From Salipiger abyssi (GTDB lineage Bacteria > Pseudomonadota > Alphaproteobacteria > Rhodobacterales > Rhodobacteraceae): DNA of 64,000 nt. Position 1 is the first letter of the stretch. Every line of letters starts with the position of its first letter. A model generated the notes under the pieces. The model was not told the origin of the DNA, searched no databases, and saw only the letters and a list, made by a program, of their open reading frames with translations. This document shows positions 61,712-64,000 of this stretch, piece by piece. The DNA lies in the NCBI RefSeq assembly GCF_001975705.1, contig NZ_CP015093.1:3914501-3978500 (forward strand), in the 5' to 3' direction. The translations under genes were made by a program, and so were the position numbers.

Positions 61712-62866
61712 TCAGTCGTCATCGTAGACATCGCCCTTTTTAACACGGGATGCGAATTCCGTCTCGCCGCCCTCGGCCAGCACCTTGGCCTGGGACACCC
61801 AGTCGTCGCGCGTCACCCGGCCCTTGAAGCCGGTGAGATTGGCATCGACCCAGGCGACCTCGTCGGCAGACCAGTTGGCGATCTGGTCGAAATGGTAGAA
61901 ACCGAGGCTGTTGCAGAGCTCTTCGAGCTTCGGCCCGACGCCCTTGATCAGCTTGAGATTGTCCGCCCCGCCCTCGCGCGGGCCCTCCAGCGCCTCGGGA
62001 CGGGTGCCGACATTCTCCTCGCCCTCGACCGGCTCCGCCGGCTTGCCGGCGCTCGTGACCGGCGCCTCGCGCTTGTCGATGCCGGTCTCGTCGGCGGGCG
62101 CACCGCCGGAAAGCTTGGGCGCGTGCGGCGTCGGCGCCGCATCGCCGCTTTCATGGGACCGGTCGCGCCAGGGGGTGCGCAGCGGCACTTCGGTGCCGTC
62201 GATGCGCTTGACCGTGTCGCCGATATCCGTCGCCAGCGTGACCGAGGCGTTATAGGGCGCGCGGCCCTCCGCATGGGCGGTCAGCACCACCGGCCCGCCC
62301 TTGGGCTCGGAGGCGTAACGGCCGTTCTGCGGGCCCGGCACCGGCACCTTGCCGGCGGAGAGCTCGTCGAGCAGCTCGGCCAGACGCTCGGCGGTCAGAT
62401 CCTCGTAGTAATCCTTGCCGATCTGCGCCATCGGCGCGTTGGCGCAGGAACCGAGGCATTCCACCTCTTCCCAGGAGAACTTGCCGTCGTCGGAAACCAT
62501 ATGCGCCTTGGGCGCGATCTTTTCCTTGCAGACCGCCATCAGATCCTCGGCGCCGCAGATCATGCAGGTGGTGGTGCCGCAGATCTGCACATGCGCCACC
62601 GAGCCCACCGGCTGAAGCTGGAACATGAAGTAGAAGGTCGCGACCTCCAGCACCCGGATATAGGCCATGCCCAGCATGTCGGCGACGGTCTCGATCGCCT
62701 TCTGGGTCAGCCAGCCCTCCTGCTCCTGGGCGCGCCACAGCAGCGGGATGACCGCGCTGGCCTGACGGCCTTCGGGATATTTGCTGATCTGGCCCTCGGC
62801 CCAGGCCAGGTTGGCTTGGGTGAAGGCAAAGCTCTCGGGCTGTTCGGGATGAAGGCGGCGAAGCAT
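61712..62866 (-). CDS. nuoE: NADH-quinone oxidoreductase subunit E, extended
   Basis: 384 residues, against about 160-240 for most NuoE. N-terminal half is standard thioredoxin-like NuoE with the [2Fe-2S] N1a ligands C-x4-C ([15 protein letters not shown]) and C-x3-C ([11 protein letters not shown]). A Gly/Ser-poor, charged linker (about 205-300) follows, then an HhH-like domain [32 protein letters not shown] (302-381). The extension is a Rhodobacterales trait; its duplicate is in the next gene. Confidence 0.94.
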   Translation of the reverse strand: MLRRLHPEQPESFAFTQANLAWAEGQISKYPEGRQASAVIPLLWRAQEQEGWLTQKAIETVADMLGMAYIRVLEVATFYFMFQLQPVGSVAHVQICGTTTCMICGAEDLMAVCKEKIAPKAHMVSDDGKFSWEEVECLGSCANAPMAQIGKDYYEDLTAERLAELLDELSAGKVPVPGPQNGRYASEPKGGPVVLTAHAEGRAPYNASVTLATDIGDTVKRIDGTEVPLRTPWRDRSHESGDAAPTPHAPKLSGGAPADETGIDKREAPVTSAGKPAEPVEGEENVGTRPEALEGPREGGADNLKLIKGVGPKLEELCNSLGFYHFDQIANWSADEVAWVDANLTGFKGRVTRDDWVSQAKVLAEGGETEFASRVKKGDVYDDD

Positions 62867-62957
62867 CAGTCGGATGGCCTCTCGTAGGTTGTCGGATCCG
62901 CGGCTTGCGCGGGGGCCTTGCGGCCCGGAACGGTTATGGCGGCGCCGGGCACCGGGC

Positions 62958-63278
62958 TCAGCCCGCCTCGGCCACCTCGGTGGCCGGTTCTTCGACCGGC
63001 GCGCAGGCGCCCGAGGTCAGGCGGAAACCGCCGGCCTCGGTCTGCACGCCCTGGCGGCCGGCGATGCGGTACTGGGCGATCTGCTGGATCTGCTCGCGAG
63101 TGAGCCCGGTCTGAAGCTCGACCGGCAGGTAATCGGATTCACGTTCGAGGCTGCACCCGACCGAAGCGACCGCCTCATCGAAGGCGGCGATATCCTCGGC
63201 ATCGGTGCCCTGCGGCGGCAGCGCCAGGCAGCCGGCAGTGGCGAAGAGCGGCAGCAGCGCCAGGCTTTTCTTCAGCAT
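62958..63278 (-). CDS. Small predicted lipoprotein between nuoD and nuoE
   Basis: 106 residues from [20 protein letters not shown], lipobox TAGC (Cys 17). Mature part: [47 protein letters not shown], with a Cys pair possible (VGCSL and SGACAP). Gap of 97 bases from nuoD. Family not recognised; a third exported protein of this operon. Confidence 0.7.
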   Translation of the reverse strand: MLKKSLALLPLFATAGCLALPPQGTDAEDIAAFDEAVASVGCSLERESDYLPVELQTGLTREQIQQIAQYRIAGRQGVQTEAGGFRLTSGACAPVEEPATEVAEAG

Positions 63279-63375
63279 CACGGTCCCCAAACCCCTCTTT
63301 CCTTTTCTTGCGGCCGCGCGGGCCGGGATGGCCCGGGATGCGCACACGCACACCCGAGGCCTGTCGTTCAGACGC

Positions 63376-64000
63376 TCAGCGGTCGACCTCGCCGAACACA
63401 ATGTCGAGCGAGCCGAGGATCGCGGCCACATCGGCCAGCTGGTGGCCCTTGCAGACGTGATCCATGGATTGCAGGTGCAAATAGCCCGGCGCGCGCAGCT
63501 TGGCGCGGTAGGGCCGGTTGCTGCCATCGGCCACCAGATAGACACCGAACTCGCCCTTGGGCGCCTCGACACAGGCATAGACCTCGCCCGCGGGCACGTG
63601 GAAGCCCTCGGTATAGAGCTTGAAGTGGTGGATCAGCGCCTCCATCGAGGTCTTCATCTCCGACCGCTTCGGCGGGGTCAGCTTGCCCCGGGCCATCACG
63701 TCGCCCTTGTTTTCCGGCAGGCGCAGCTTGTCGATGGCCTGTTTCATGATCTTGGTCGACTCGCGCATCTCGGCCATGCGGCAGAGATAGCGGTCGTAGC
63801 AGTCGCCATTCTTGCCGACAGGGATCTGGAACTCGAACTCGTCGTAGCACTCATAGGGCTGCGCGCGGCGCAGATCCCAGGCGAAGCCGGAGCCGCGCAC
63901 CATGACGCCGGAATAGCCGTGTTCCTGAATGTCCTCTTCGCTGACGATGCCGATATCGGCATTGCGCTGCTTGAAAATCCGGTTCTCGGTCAGCAGCCCG
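63376..64000 (-). CDS. nuoD: NADH-quinone oxidoreductase subunit D (N-terminus outside window)
   Basis: About 208 C-terminal residues, running off the right edge. 49-kDa subunit that lines the quinone site. Begins [16 protein letters not shown]; contains [51 protein letters not shown] and ends [32 protein letters not shown]...[13 protein letters not shown], the invariant NuoD C-terminus. Confidence 0.97.
   Translation of the reverse strand, partial: GLLTENRIFKQRNADIGIVSEEDIQEHGYSGVMVRGSGFAWDLRRAQPYECYDEFEFQIPVGKNGDCYDRYLCRMAEMRESTKIMKQAIDKLRLPENKGDVMARGKLTPPKRSEMKTSMEALIHHFKLYTEGFHVPAGEVYACVEAPKGEFGVYLVADGSNRPYRAKLRAPGYLHLQSMDHVCKGHQLADVAAILGSLDIVFGEVDR

Overview
The window is about 66% GC by eye, densely coded, and reads as chromosome of a Rhodobacterales alphaproteobacterium (Roseobacter group). 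Evidence: the CckA hybrid kinase with a CtrA-like site upstream, the recA SOS box of the alphaproteobacterial GTTC-N7-GTTC type, the Rhodobacter-style nuo operon full of extra small genes (DUF5333, DUF5337, DUF3291, CMD), bacterial leucyltransferase (Bpt), RNase J, and many ATGA stop/start overlaps. Genus cannot be told from this alone. No rRNA, tRNA, CRISPR array, insertion sequence, prophage or integrase was seen.

Layout. 1-9.7 kb: housekeeping on the minus strand (alaS cut by the left edge, recA, cckA, an RsmB-type rRNA methyltransferase, guaB), with one plus-strand sulfotransferase-like gene. 9.9-20.8 kb: mostly plus strand: agmatinase, a CaiB/BaiF CoA-transferase, a ferredoxin-ASKHA reductive activator, a DedA-type membrane protein coupled to dsbB, a small PepSY / cytochrome b561 / membrane LuxR-type cluster, gap, a DUF1127 peptide, and an RhlE-type RNA helicase. 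20.9-31.5 kb: one long minus-strand operon of ten genes (class V PLP enzyme, MFS exporter with a His-rich tail, FAD oxidoreductase, two CMD/AhpD-fold proteins, an opine-type dehydrogenase, and a four-gene spermidine/putrescine-type ABC importer), with a divergent Lrp/AsnC regulator at its head. This is the best candidate for an undescribed system: it looks like uptake and oxidation or synthesis of an unusual N-substituted amino acid.

32-45.8 kb: an EEP-family nuclease, a DUF2852 membrane protein behind a sigma-32-like promoter, an RDD protein, bpt, the pqiABC lipid-transport genes with PqiA split into two overlapping genes, kbl-tdh for threonine breakdown (the Tdh lacks all four structural-zinc cysteines) next to an XRE-cupin regulator, then rnj, coaX and birA. 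45.9-64 kb: the nuo operon for respiratory complex I, read right to left as nuoD(partial)-E-F-G-H-I-J-K-L-M-N, interleaved with at least twelve extra genes. The NuoE C-terminal tail is duplicated as a separate membrane protein two genes before nuoF. A terminator separates nuoN from birA-coaX-rnj.

Regulatory and repeat signals: SOS box at recA, CtrA-like box at cckA, an RpoH-like promoter, candidate operators at the Lrp-controlled operon and kbl, GTAG-type REP elements at about 15.5 and 35.5 kb, and several clear intrinsic terminators.
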